From positions 4,402,001 through 4,466,000 of the forward strand of contig NZ_JAUSWV010000002.1 in NCBI RefSeq assembly GCF_030815485.1: a stretch of DNA of 64,000 bases. The letters run 5' to 3'. Shown here piece by piece: positions 41,301 through 49,610 of the stretch. A program made the translations under genes and the position numbers. This DNA comes from Streptomyces rishiriensis (GTDB taxonomy: Bacteria; Actinomycetota; Actinomycetes; Streptomycetales; Streptomycetaceae). The notes under the pieces are model-generated. The model was not told where the DNA came from and did no database searches. It saw only the letters and a list, made by a program, of their open reading frames with translations. Within the stretch, counting starts at the first letter, position 1. Each line of letters opens with the position of its first letter.

Positions 41301-41340
41301 ACGCGAGGGCCGGGTGACCACGAGCCCCCGGCCCTCGCGT
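41301..41340. terminator. Bidirectional terminator after the pectate lyase gene
   Basis: Perfect 14-bp stem ACGCGAGGGCCGGG/CCCGGCCCTCGCGT with a 12-base loop between convergent genes. Confidence 0.9.
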
Positions 41341-41380
41341 TCACCAGCCGTCGGATGCCGACAGGTGCCGTCAGGTGCCG

Positions 41381-41872
41381 TCAGGTGTCGTACGTGCCGT
41401 CCCATGGTTCGGCGAAGGCCAGGCGGTCGGGGTAGAGCTCCGCCCAGGTCTCGGGGGTGCCGTCCTCGTCCTTGTCCTCGCGGATCACCAGGCCGAACAG
41501 CACGCCTTCGAAGGTGAGCCGGAAGGGGCGGACCGCGATGTCCGTGTAGGAGCGGCGGGGCAGGCTGCGCAGGAGGGTCGCCAGGCGGACGCGGGCCCGG
41601 GTGAGGGCCGAGTCCTCGCCGTGCGGGTTGCGCTGCTGCTGCGCCCAGGTGCCGGCACACCAGATGTCCGAGTCGCGGTAGTGGCCCTCGGCGTCGAAGG
41701 TGTGCAGCACGGTGTAGAGGCGTTTGTGCTCTTCCCAGCCGTCGTCGAGACGGAACCCTTCGGGGAAGGCGTACGTGACCGACGCGAGGAACTGGCCGTC
41801 CGCGTACCGCCCGATGGACTCGGTGCGGTGCTTCGGCTCGTAGGCGATCGGGATGACGTTGGGGACTGCCAT
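41381..41872 (-). CDS. Conserved hypothetical protein, 163 aa
   Basis: Starts MAVPNVIPIAYEPKHRTESI and contains SVTYAFPEGFRLDDGWEEHK, DSDIWCAGTWAQQQ and a C-terminal FRLTFEGVLFGLVIRED segment. It is predicted to be a soluble alpha/beta protein. No family recognised, but the coding pattern is clear and it is convergent with the pectate lyase gene. The start is uncertain: a second in-frame ATG is at 41884, and neither has a strong ribosome site. Confidence 0.75.
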   Translation of the reverse strand: MAVPNVIPIAYEPKHRTESIGRYADGQFLASVTYAFPEGFRLDDGWEEHKRLYTVLHTFDAEGHYRDSDIWCAGTWAQQQRNPHGEDSALTRARVRLATLLRSLPRRSYTDIAVRPFRLTFEGVLFGLVIREDKDEDGTPETWAELYPDRLAFAEPWDGTYDT

Positions 41873-42047
41873 GGCGGAAACCATACGGCTTGGCGGGAAC
41901 ATGCCGGAGTCGGGGGAACCTCTACGGCTCTTCCTCCGCGTCCTCCGACCAGGGGCCGTCTTGCACCGCGCCCGTTCTGCACCGGCCGCCTTGCGACCAG
42001 GGTCCGGGAGGCCGTACGTCCCGGACCCGTGGTCGGCCGTCCGCGCG

Positions 42048-43664
42048 CTACGCGGTCGGCTTCTCCTCCAGGCGCGGGAAGAGAACCGCTCCCTTGGTGA
42101 CCGTCGTACCGGCCGGGAGGATGCCCCAGGCGCCGGCCTCCTGGACCCGCTGGTCCGCGAGAGCACCCAGGACCGCCTCGGCGCCGAGCGAGTCCCAGAG
42201 CTTCTGGGAGGTGTCCGGCATGACGGGGTTAAGCAGCACGGCGACCGCGCGCAGCGACTCCGCGGCGGTGTAGAGGATGGTCGCGAGGCGGGCCCGGCCC
42301 TCGGCCGAGTCGTCCTTCGCGACCTTCCACGGCTCCTGCTCCGTGATGTAGCCGTTGACCTGCTTGACGAAGTCGAACACGGCCAGGATGCCGCCCTGGA
42401 AGTCCAGCTCCTCACCGATCTTCCGGTCGGCCACCGCGACCGCGGTCGCCAGACCGTCGTGCAGCGCCTTCTCGGCCTCGCTGTCGGCGGCGGCCTCGGG
42501 CAGGACGCCGTCGAAGTACTTGCCGACCATGGCGGCCACCCGGGAGGCGAGGTTGCCGTAGTCGTTCGCCAGCTCGCTCGTGTAGCGGGCGGAGAAGTCC
42601 TCCCACGAGAACGAGCCGTCCTGGCCGAAGGCGATGGCGCGCAGGAAGTACCAGCGGTACGCGTCCACTCCGAAGTGCGAGGTCAGGTCCTGCGGCTTGA
42701 TGCCCGTCAGGTTCGACTTCGACATCTTCTCGCCGCCGACCATCAGCCAGCCGTTCGCGGCGATCTTCCCGGGCAGCGGGAGGCCCTGCGCCATCAGCAT
42801 CGCGGGCCAGATCACCGCGTGGAAGCGCAGGATGTCCTTGCCGACCAGGTGGACGTCGGCCGGGAAGGTGGCCTCGAACTTCTCCTGGTTCTCGTTGTAA
42901 CCGACCGCCGTGGCGTAGTTCAGCAGCGCGTCGACCCACACGTAGATCACGTGCTTCTGGTCCCACGGGATCGGGATGCCCCAGTCGAAGGTGGAGCGGG
43001 AGATGGAGAGGTCCTGCAGGCCCTGCCGGACGAAGTTCACGACCTCGTTGCGCGCGGACTCGGGCTGGATGAAGCCCGGGTTCGCCTCGTAGAGGGCGAG
43101 GAGCTTGTCGCCGTACGCGCTCAGCTTGAAGAAGTAGTTCTCCTCGCTGAGGATCTCCACGGGCTTCTTGTGGATGGGGCACAGCTTCTGACCTGCGAAG
43201 TCGCCCTCACCGTCGAGCAGCTCGCCCGGGAGCTTGTACTCCTCGCAGCCGACGCAGTACGGGCCCTCGTAGCCGCCCTTGTAGATCTCGCCCTTGTCGT
43301 ACAGGTCCTGCACGAACTCCTGGACGCGGTCGGTGTGCCGCTGCTGCGTGGTGCGGATGAAGTCGTCGTTCGCGATCTCCAGGTGCTCCCAGAGGGGGCG
43401 CCAGGCCTCGTCGACGAGCTTGTCGGCCCACTGCTGCGGGCTGACGCCGTTCGCCTCCGCGGTGCGCATGATCTTCTGACCGTGCTCGTCCGTGCCGGTG
43501 AGGTACCACACCTTCTCGCCACGCTGGCGGTGCCAGCGGGTGAGCACGTCGCCTGCGACGGTCGTATAGGCGTGGCCCAGGTGAGGAGCGTCGTTGACGT
43601 AGTAAATGGGGGTGGAGACGTAGAACGCCTTGCCACCCTGCTTCTCGGTTCCAGTGGCCGCCAT
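42048..43664 (-). CDS. metG: Methionyl-tRNA synthetase
   Basis: 538-aa class I synthetase charging initiator and elongator tRNA with Met. HIGH is HLGH in YYVNDAPHLGHAY; KMSKS is in GGEKMSKSNL. The connective peptide contains one zinc knuckle (CVGCEEYKLPGE ... LCPIHKK). The anticodon-binding helical domain is at the C-terminus. The EMAP-like C-terminal tRNA-binding domain of E. coli MetRS is absent, as in other actinobacteria. ATG 43664 is preceded by TAGGAT seven bases away, so the mRNA is probably leaderless. Confidence 0.96.
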   Translation of the reverse strand: MAATGTEKQGGKAFYVSTPIYYVNDAPHLGHAYTTVAGDVLTRWHRQRGEKVWYLTGTDEHGQKIMRTAEANGVSPQQWADKLVDEAWRPLWEHLEIANDDFIRTTQQRHTDRVQEFVQDLYDKGEIYKGGYEGPYCVGCEEYKLPGELLDGEGDFAGQKLCPIHKKPVEILSEENYFFKLSAYGDKLLALYEANPGFIQPESARNEVVNFVRQGLQDLSISRSTFDWGIPIPWDQKHVIYVWVDALLNYATAVGYNENQEKFEATFPADVHLVGKDILRFHAVIWPAMLMAQGLPLPGKIAANGWLMVGGEKMSKSNLTGIKPQDLTSHFGVDAYRWYFLRAIAFGQDGSFSWEDFSARYTSELANDYGNLASRVAAMVGKYFDGVLPEAAADSEAEKALHDGLATAVAVADRKIGEELDFQGGILAVFDFVKQVNGYITEQEPWKVAKDDSAEGRARLATILYTAAESLRAVAVLLNPVMPDTSQKLWDSLGAEAVLGALADQRVQEAGAWGILPAGTTVTKGAVLFPRLEEKPTA

Positions 43665-43707
43665 GCCCGAAATCCTACTGGGCCCGCGAAGATCCACTCA
43701 CATGCGT

Positions 43708-43741
43708 TTCGGGGGGTGGACGTGTCTCTCCACCCCCCGAA
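43708..43741 (-). terminator. Terminator of the vWA gene
   Basis: Perfect 13-bp stem TTCGGGGGGTGGA/TCCACCCCCCGAA with an 8-base loop, directly after the vWA stop codon and before the metG promoter on the same strand. Confidence 0.9.
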
Positions 43742-43747
43742 GGGGGC

Positions 43748-45706
43748 CTACGGGCGCCAGCCGGCCAGTACGCCCTCGTAGAGCTCGGCGTCCGTCAGCT
43801 CGCGCGGGGTCGGGCCCGCGTGGAAGAAGGACGTGTTGGGGGTCTTCAGCTTGCGCAGGTAGTCGAAGGCCTTGTTGTCGTGCTCGCCGAAAGCGACGAA
43901 GGAGAAGAAGACGGCGGGGTGGTTCTTCGCCGCGTCGGTGAGGGACTGGGTGGCCGGGGTCTTCGCGTCCGGGGCGCCGTCCGTCTGGAAGACGACCAGG
44001 GCGGGGGTGTCCGCGGCTTCCTTCTCGTGGTGGCTGAGGACTGCTTCGACCGCTGCGTGGTAGCTGGTACGGCCCATGCGGCCGAGCCCTGCGTGCAGGT
44101 CGTCGATCTTGTTCTCGTGGTCCGTGAGGGTCAGCTCGCCGGTGCCGTCCAGCTCCGTGGAGAAGAAGACGACGTGCACCTTCGCCTCGGGGTCGAGGTG
44201 GGCGGCGAGGGCGAGGGTCTGCTCGGCGAGGGCCTGGGCGGAGCCGTCCTTGTAGTACGGGCGCATGCTCGCGGAGCGGTCCAGTACGAGGTAGAGCTTC
44301 GCTCGGGTGCCGGTGAGGTTCGTCGACTCCAGGGCGGTGGCCGCGGCGGCGTAGGCGGTGCCGAGGCCGGCGGGGAGGGCCGGGGCGGGGACAGGGGCGG
44401 GGGCCGGTGCCGGGGCCGGTGCCGCCGGTGCCGGGGCCGGTGCCGGGGCGGGAGTGGCCTCCGGCTTGGTCTCGGGCTCGGCTTCGCCTTCGGCCTTGGT
44501 GTCGTCCTCGGCTTCGCCTTCGGCCGAGTCGTTCCCACCCGCACCACCCGTGCGGGTTTCGTTGTCGGCCGCGAGTGGCCCCTGCGGGGCGTCCTCGCCG
44601 TCGGCGGCCGCGGCCCCGTCGGCCTTCGCCGCAGGCTCGTCGGCCTTCGCCGCGGCCTCGGCGCCCTCGGGCTCGGCCTTGACCTCGTCGCCCTCGGGCT
44701 CGTCGGTATCCGCTGCGGGCTCGGCGACCTCGGCGTCGGCCTCGGCCTTGACCTCGGGCTCAGCCGCGACCTCAGCCTCGGGCTCAGCCGCGACCTCAGC
44801 CTCGGGCTCAGCCGCGACCTCAGCCTCGGGCTCAGCCGCGACCTCAGCCTCGGGCTGGGCCTCGGCGGCCTCAGGCTCGGCGGGGGCAGTGGCCGGCTCC
44901 GGTGCGGCCTCGGGCGCGGGCTCGGCCTCGGGCTCAGCCGCGACCTCAGCCTCGGGCTGGGCCTCGGCCTCAGCCTTGATCTCCGCCTCGGCGGCCTCGG
45001 GCTCGGCGGGGACAGTGGCCGGTTCCGGTGCGGCCTCGGGCTCGGCGGCTGTTTCCACTGCGGGCTTCTCCGCCGCCGGCTCGTTCTCCGGCTCGGCCAC
45101 CGGCTCCGTGTCGGCCGTCGTCGGCGTCTCGGCCTGGGGTTCCGCTTCAGCCGCGGTCTCCGCGGCTTCTGCGGTCTCTGCGGTCTCCGCGGTCTCTGCG
45201 GTCTCCGCGGTCTCTGCGGTCTCTGCGGTCTCTGCGGTCTCCGCGGCCTCTGCGGCTTCCGCGGCTTCCGTTGTCGGCTCGGCGTCCGCTGCCGCTTCGG
45301 CGGCCTCGGCCTCTACGGCCTTGGCGGCCTTGGAGGCCTTCGCGGTCGCTTTGTCCGGCTCGGCCGTGGGCGTAGGCGTGGGCAGGTCCTCGGTCGACTG
45401 GGCCGGCTTCGGGACCGCTACGTTGTCGAAGGCTGCTGAGACGAGGTCGTGTTCGTCCTGGGATGCCGGGCGGGGTTCCGGGACCTGGGCCGTGGGGGTG
45501 GCCCTCGGGGTGGGTTCGGGGGAGGGGGAAGGGACCGTCGGTGCGGAGGCCGGGGTCGGCTCGGGGGCAGCCCCGTTCGACTCCTGGTCCCGCTCCTCGG
45601 AGGCGGTCTGTTCCTGCGAAGGAACCTGTTCCGCACCCTCTGCCTCGGCGGCCCGCTCCTTGCGTGACCGCCCGAACGCGTTCCGCAGGAGAGTGAGAAT
45701 GCCCAT
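43748..45706 (-). CDS. TerF-like vWA-domain protein with a long Ala/Glu repeat region
   Basis: 652-aa protein. The N-terminus MGILTLLRNAFGRSRKERAA is a short amphipathic, possibly membrane-associating helix. Then come about 400 residues of Ala, Glu, Pro and Thr in tandem repeats (ETA-type triplets and AEVAAEPE octamers). The C-terminal vWA domain (residues about 455-650) has the MIDAS motif DRSASM, the conserved Thr/Asp segments and the YYKDGSAQALAEQTLALA signature of TerF/tellurium-resistance vWA proteins. ATG 45706 has GAAGGG upstream. The highly acidic linker probably keeps the vWA domain extended or binds cations. Length varies with repeat number. Confidence 0.87.
   Translation of the reverse strand: MGILTLLRNAFGRSRKERAAEAEGAEQVPSQEQTASEERDQESNGAAPEPTPASAPTVPSPSPEPTPRATPTAQVPEPRPASQDEHDLVSAAFDNVAVPKPAQSTEDLPTPTPTAEPDKATAKASKAAKAVEAEAAEAAADAEPTTEAAEAAEAAETAETAETAETAETAETAETAETAEAAETAAEAEPQAETPTTADTEPVAEPENEPAAEKPAVETAAEPEAAPEPATVPAEPEAAEAEIKAEAEAQPEAEVAAEPEAEPAPEAAPEPATAPAEPEAAEAQPEAEVAAEPEAEVAAEPEAEVAAEPEAEVAAEPEVKAEADAEVAEPAADTDEPEGDEVKAEPEGAEAAAKADEPAAKADGAAAADGEDAPQGPLAADNETRTGGAGGNDSAEGEAEDDTKAEGEAEPETKPEATPAPAPAPAPAAPAPAPAPAPVPAPALPAGLGTAYAAAATALESTNLTGTRAKLYLVLDRSASMRPYYKDGSAQALAEQTLALAAHLDPEAKVHVVFFSTELDGTGELTLTDHENKIDDLHAGLGRMGRTSYHAAVEAVLSHHEKEAADTPALVVFQTDGAPDAKTPATQSLTDAAKNHPAVFFSFVAFGEHDNKAFDYLRKLKTPNTSFFHAGPTPRELTDAELYEGVLAGWRP
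44761..44856. repeat. Four exact 24-bp tandem repeats in the vWA gene
   Basis: Four identical consecutive 24-bp units encoding the octapeptide AEVAAEPE, with a further partial unit near 44935. Being a multiple of three, copy-number change keeps the frame. Confidence 0.92.
45152..45268. repeat. About thirteen 9-bp tandem repeats in the vWA gene
   Basis: GCGGTCTCY units in tandem (GCGGTCTCT/GCGGTCTCC, then GCGGCYTCY), encoding repeated Glu-Thr-Ala on the minus strand. Alternating third-base changes show both expansion and drift. Confidence 0.88.
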
Positions 45707-45878
45707 GTGCGCAACCCTTCGCGTGAGTTGAAGCCCGTAATCCCTGGCCAGGACGGACACGTAAGGTTAGCGGCCCTCGGTGGTGATCTTGGGCAGGGGT
45801 GAGTGTAAGGAATCCAGGTGTGTCAATACCGCCTCGGCACCCCCTCCGCGCAAGTCCAACACCCGTGTGGCTGACGGG

Positions 45879-45901
45879 GCTTCACTCTCCGTTCATCCCG
45901 C
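45879..45901 (+). promoter_or_regulatory. Probable PHO box
   Basis: Two 11-bp direct-repeat units, GCTTCACTCTC and CGTTCATCCCG, match the Streptomyces PhoP-binding pattern GKTCAYYYRGG with few mismatches. Together with the PhoX-type leader downstream they indicate phosphate-starvation control. Confidence 0.6.
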
Positions 45902-45971
45902 CGCGCCCCCTCCGCACATACGTGCCCCTAACGTCACGCTTACACCAAGGGCACGCAAGGGGTGATTAAAG

Positions 45972-46283
45972 GTGCGCAAGCTTCTGCCGCTGCTCGCAAC
46001 GCCGTCTCATCCCGGCGGACGCTCCGCCATGACCTGCCGCTTCCGGTGTGGTGACGCCTGCTTCCACGAGGTGCCCCACACCAGCGACAACGAGTACGTC
46101 GGTGAGGTCATCGCGGGGGCCATCGGCCGGCGTGCCCTGGTGCGGGCCGCCGCGGTCGTCACCGCCGCGGCCGCCGCCGGGACCGCGGGGGTGGCCGGTG
46201 CGCCGCCCGCCGCCGCCGCGCCGGTGCGGGAGTCCGGTAAACCGGCCGGGAAGCCCGCCGCCGAGGCCGCTCGCGGGTTGTAG
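45972..46283 (+). pseudogene. Truncated PhoX-type phosphatase (only the N-terminal region)
   Basis: 103 codons starting MRKLLPLLATPSHPGGRSAM, with the CRFRCGDACFHEVPHTSDNE segment and a Tat-like RRALVRAAA hydrophobic leader. This is the distinctive N-terminus of the actinobacterial PhoX/DUF839 alkaline phosphatase, normally about 680 residues. Here the frame stops (TAG) after the Ala-rich export segment at AARGL, and no phosphatase domain follows in any frame; the next gene starts soon after on the other strand. The body of the gene is therefore deleted. GTG 45972 has AAGGGG about ten bases upstream. Confidence 0.75.
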
Positions 46284-46357
46284 GCGTCCGGCACCTCCGG
46301 GGTCTCCGGCCCGTCAGGGGCGTCAGGGGCGTTCGGGGTGTCCCGGGCGTCCGGCTG

Positions 46358-47326
46358 TCAGCCCTGGTGGGACCGGCCCTGGTGGAGGGTGATGTCCACG
46401 ACCAGGGTGCGGTGGTCGGTGCCGTCCAGGTGGAGGAAGCGGGCGCCGCTCGCCGCGAAGTCCCGTGACACGAGCACATGGTCGATCTGCGCGCCGAACG
46501 CGGGCGCGGTGCGGCTGGGCCAGCTCGGCTCGCGGGCGTCGCCGGAGAGGCGGGCCGCGTCGCGCAGTCCGGTGCCGAGGATGCGGCGGAAGACCGCGTG
46601 GTCCTGGGAGGCGTTGAAGTCCCCGGCGAGGACGAGCGGGCCGCTCTCGTGGCGGGCGGCGAAGTCCCGCAGCCGCCCCAGCTCCTCTTTCCACAGGGAC
46701 ACCTGGCGGGGCAGCGGGGGCTTGGGGTGCGCGAGCTGGAGCCGTACGGCCCGTCCGCCGACGTCGGCCACCGCCCCGGGCATGCCCATGCTGCCGGGCA
46801 CGCCCGCGGTGGCCGTCAACGGGAACCGGCTGAGGATGACGGACCCGACGGAGCTGTCGCCCTCGACCGCCTGCCGGTACGGATAGGCGGCCCCGAGGTC
46901 CTTCCTCACCGCCGCCTGGCAGGTGTACTCGCACTCCTCCACGAACACGATGTCCGGGTTCTCGCGCCGCACGAGCGGGATCAGGGCATCGGTCGCCCAC
47001 CCGAACTCCACGTTCGACGTCAGCACCCGCAGCCGCGCGAGGGCCGGCCCGTCCGGCCTGCCGGCGGTCCCGTACGGCTCGACGAAGCGGGCGAGCAGCC
47101 CGAGCACGACCGCTCCCCAGATGAGCCCGGCCGGCCAGCGGGCGAGCAGCGAGAGGACGACGGCGGCGCCGGTGGGCACCAACAGCCAGGGCAGGAAGGC
47201 CAGCAGTTGCGGTACGGGGGTCACGGCATCGGTGTCGGCGACCCGGCATCCGACGACCACGCTCACCCCGGCCAGCGACAGCCCGGCGCACCGGGCGCCG
47301 AGGAGCCGTCCTCGCATCGACCTCAT
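46358..47326 (-). CDS. Endonuclease/exonuclease/phosphatase-family membrane protein
   Basis: 322-aa protein. Two or three N-terminal hydrophobic segments (LSLAGVSVVVG, LLAFLPWLLVPTGAAVVLSL, LIWGAVVLGLLARFV) anchor it. The C-terminal DNase I-like domain has the catalytic residues: RVLTSNVEFG, VFVEECE (metal Glu), LAGDFNASQDH (Asp-Asn), QIDHVLVSRD and DGTDHRTLVVDI (catalytic His). The substrate may be DNA, a phospholipid or a phosphodiester outside the membrane. Its stop follows GC-rich repeated sequence next to the truncated phoX. Confidence 0.88.
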   Translation of the reverse strand: MRSMRGRLLGARCAGLSLAGVSVVVGCRVADTDAVTPVPQLLAFLPWLLVPTGAAVVLSLLARWPAGLIWGAVVLGLLARFVEPYGTAGRPDGPALARLRVLTSNVEFGWATDALIPLVRRENPDIVFVEECEYTCQAAVRKDLGAAYPYRQAVEGDSSVGSVILSRFPLTATAGVPGSMGMPGAVADVGGRAVRLQLAHPKPPLPRQVSLWKEELGRLRDFAARHESGPLVLAGDFNASQDHAVFRRILGTGLRDAARLSGDAREPSWPSRTAPAFGAQIDHVLVSRDFAASGARFLHLDGTDHRTLVVDITLHQGRSHQG

Positions 47327-47337
47327 CCCGCCGAAGG

Positions 47338-48120
47338 CTACGCCCCGGTCTTCGCCAGGAACTCCGCCAACACCCGGTTGAACTCACCCGCCTGCTCCAG
47401 GTTCGGCAGGTGGGCGGCGCCTTCGACGATCCGCAGCTCGGAGTGCGGGAGCGCCGCGTGCATCGTCTCCGCCTCCGACACCGGGGTGTACTCGTCGTCC
47501 TCGCCGACCACGACCAGGGCGGGGACGCCGACGCGGGTCAACAGAGGGCGGTAGTCGGGTCGTTCGGCCCGGCCGCGGAGTGCGGCGGCGGCGCCCTCGG
47601 GAGACGCCGACGTCATCATGCGGTGGACGTGGGCCTTGACCCGGGGGGTCGCGTAGGGGGCGACCATCTTCTCCAGGGCCTCGTCGGCGTAGCCCCGCAT
47701 GCCCTCCGCGAGCAGCCGGTCGGCCATCTCGTTGCGCGCCAGCCTGCCGCCGGGGGTCTCCGGGGCCGGGAAGGTGTCGGCGAGGACCAGGCCCCGGACG
47801 CGCTCGGGGAACTGCCGGTACATGTCCATCGCGATCTGGCCGCCCATCGACAGCCCGGCCAGGACGAAGGTCTCCACTCCCAGTTCGTCGAGGAGCGCCG
47901 CGATGTCCTGGGCGAAGTCGGACAGCAGCGTGACGCCGGGAACCACCGGGGACGCGCCGTAACCGCGCAGGTCGGGGGCGATCACCCGGCGGGTGGTGGA
48001 GAACGCCTCGATCTGCGGGGCCCACATGGTGCGGTCGAAGGGGTGGCCGTGGACGAGGACGAGCGGGAGCGCCGGGGGCGTATCCGTGCCTTTGTCCTCG
48101 TATGCGAGGAAGGGTGCCAT
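47338..48120 (-). CDS. Alpha/beta hydrolase
   Basis: 260-aa hydrolase, nucleophile Ser in LAGLSMGGQIAMD, oxyanion segment LVHGHPFDRTMW, acid Asp in VVVGEDDEYTP and His in EGAAHLPNLEQ. The order resembles 3-oxoadipate enol-lactonase/PcaD-like or esterase members; substrate undetermined. ATG 48120 gives MAPFLAYEDKG, the typical first strand. It is divergent from the MocR-type gene across two GGTGCAAT repeats and may be its regulatory target. The stop is 11 bp before the EEP gene ATG, so both may be co-transcribed. Confidence 0.9.
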   Translation of the reverse strand: MAPFLAYEDKGTDTPPALPLVLVHGHPFDRTMWAPQIEAFSTTRRVIAPDLRGYGASPVVPGVTLLSDFAQDIAALLDELGVETFVLAGLSMGGQIAMDMYRQFPERVRGLVLADTFPAPETPGGRLARNEMADRLLAEGMRGYADEALEKMVAPYATPRVKAHVHRMMTSASPEGAAAALRGRAERPDYRPLLTRVGVPALVVVGEDDEYTPVSEAETMHAALPHSELRIVEGAAHLPNLEQAGEFNRVLAEFLAKTGA

Positions 48121-48147
48121 GGGAGGGACAGTAGGGCGGGCCGACTT

Positions 48148-48181
48148 CTCGGTGCAATAAGATCTTTGCCCTCGGTGCAAT
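48148..48181. promoter_or_regulatory. Two direct repeats CTCGGTGCAAT (probable MocR operator)
   Basis: Exact 11-bp direct repeats at 48148-48158 and 48171-48181, start-to-start 23 bp (about two helical turns), in the short gap between the divergent hydrolase and MocR genes. MocR/PdxR proteins typically bind such spaced direct repeats. Confidence 0.7.
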
Positions 48182-48206
48182 CTCGAGGGAAGGTGCCTGA
48201 CCGCCC

Positions 48207-49610
48207 ATGGCCGACTTCCGTCTCATCGCCGATCGCATCGCCGGCGACATCGCCGCCGGACGGCTCCGGCCCGGTCAACAGCTGCCCCCGCAGCGCTGGT
48301 TCGCCCGGCGGCACCGCATCGCGCCGTCGACGGCCGGACGGGTCTACGGCGAACTCGTGCGGCGCGGACTGGTGGTGGGCGAGGTGGGGCGCGGGACCTT
48401 CGTGCGGGCCGCGCCGGCCGTCGCGCAGGGGCGGGCGCTCATCGAGACGGCCACCTCCGCGCCCGTCAACCTGGAGCTCAACTACCCTTCGGCCGCTGGT
48501 CAGTCGGAGATCATCGCGGCCTCCCTCGCGCCGCTGCTGCGGGCCGACGTGCTGACGGAGGCCATGCGTCCGGGCGCCGCCGACGGGACCGTGGCCGCCC
48601 GCGAGAGCGCCGCCCGGCTCCTGGCCGTGCCCGGCTGGCGGCCGGACCCCGCGCAGTTGCTGTTCACCGGCAACGCCCGGCAGGCCATCGCCGCCGCCCT
48701 CGCCTCCCTGGTCCGGCCGGGCGGCCGGGTCGGGGTGGAGGAGCTGACTTATCCGCTGGTCAAGGAGATCGCCGGACGGCTCGGTGTGGTGCTCGTCCCG
48801 CTCGCGGGCGATGCGGAAGGAGTGCGGCCGGACGCCCTCGCCGCCGCCCATCGCGCCGCCCCGCTCTCCGCTCTCTACCTTCAGCCGACGCTCCACAACC
48901 CGACGTCCTCGACCACGAGCGAGAAGCGGCGGGGCGAACTTGGCCGGAAGGTCGTCGAGTGGGGGCTGCCGGTCGTCGAGGACCGCATCTGGTCCTTTCT
49001 CGGTCCGGACGCCGCCGCGTTCGCCGCGCACGCCCCCGGGCTGACCCACGTCGTCGACGGGCTGTCCAAGCGGGTCGCGCCGGGACTGACCGTCGGCTTT
49101 GTCGTCGTTCCCGAGGGCCGGGTGGAGGCGGTGGCGGCCGCGGTGCGGTCCGGCGGGTGGAGCGCGGGACGCTTCGCGCTGGAGGCGGCCGTGCGGTGGA
49201 CGGGGGACGGGGTGGTGCGACGGCTCGTCGAGGAGAAACGGGCGGATGCCGCCCGGCGTCAGACGATCCTCACCGAGAACCTGACCGAGCCCCTCGCCCG
49301 ACGCCTCGGCGAGCCCCTCGCCGGACGTCGCGGTGAGGGGCTCGTGGGGGGCGCGGTGGTGACCGATCCGCGGGCCTACTTCGCCTGGTGGGAGCTGCCC
49401 GCGCCCTGGCGGGCGGACACCTTCACCGCCGCGGCCGCCGCGCACGGTATCGCCGTGACCCCGGGGACCGCCTTCGCCGTCGACCCGCACCGCACCCCCG
49501 ACGCGGTCAGGCTCGGACTCGCGTCGGCTCCGGAGGCGGAGCTGGCACGGGCGCTGCGCACACTGGTCGGCGTCGCAGCAGCCGGACCGCCGGGGAGTGC
49601 CGGCGGATGA
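48207..49610 (+). CDS. MocR-family regulator (GntR winged helix + aminotransferase domain)
   Basis: 467-aa PLP-dependent regulator. The winged helix (LIADRIAGDIAAGRLRPGQQ, then FARRHRIAPSTAGRVYGELV) joins a fold-type I aminotransferase domain: YLQPTLHNPTSS contains the conserved Asn, EDRIWSF the PLP Asp-type segment, and DGLSKRVAPGLTVGF the PLP-binding Lys. These proteins use PLP or an aminoacyl-PLP as effector. It is divergent from an alpha/beta hydrolase gene with twin direct repeats between. The 3' end overlaps, tail to tail, the end of the next minus-strand gene by about 100 bp. Confidence 0.92.
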   Translation: MADFRLIADRIAGDIAAGRLRPGQQLPPQRWFARRHRIAPSTAGRVYGELVRRGLVVGEVGRGTFVRAAPAVAQGRALIETATSAPVNLELNYPSAAGQSEIIAASLAPLLRADVLTEAMRPGAADGTVAARESAARLLAVPGWRPDPAQLLFTGNARQAIAAALASLVRPGGRVGVEELTYPLVKEIAGRLGVVLVPLAGDAEGVRPDALAAAHRAAPLSALYLQPTLHNPTSSTTSEKRRGELGRKVVEWGLPVVEDRIWSFLGPDAAAFAAHAPGLTHVVDGLSKRVAPGLTVGFVVVPEGRVEAVAAAVRSGGWSAGRFALEAAVRWTGDGVVRRLVEEKRADAARRQTILTENLTEPLARRLGEPLAGRRGEGLVGGAVVTDPRAYFAWWELPAPWRADTFTAAAAAHGIAVTPGTAFAVDPHRTPDAVRLGLASAPEAELARALRTLVGVAAAGPPGSAGG

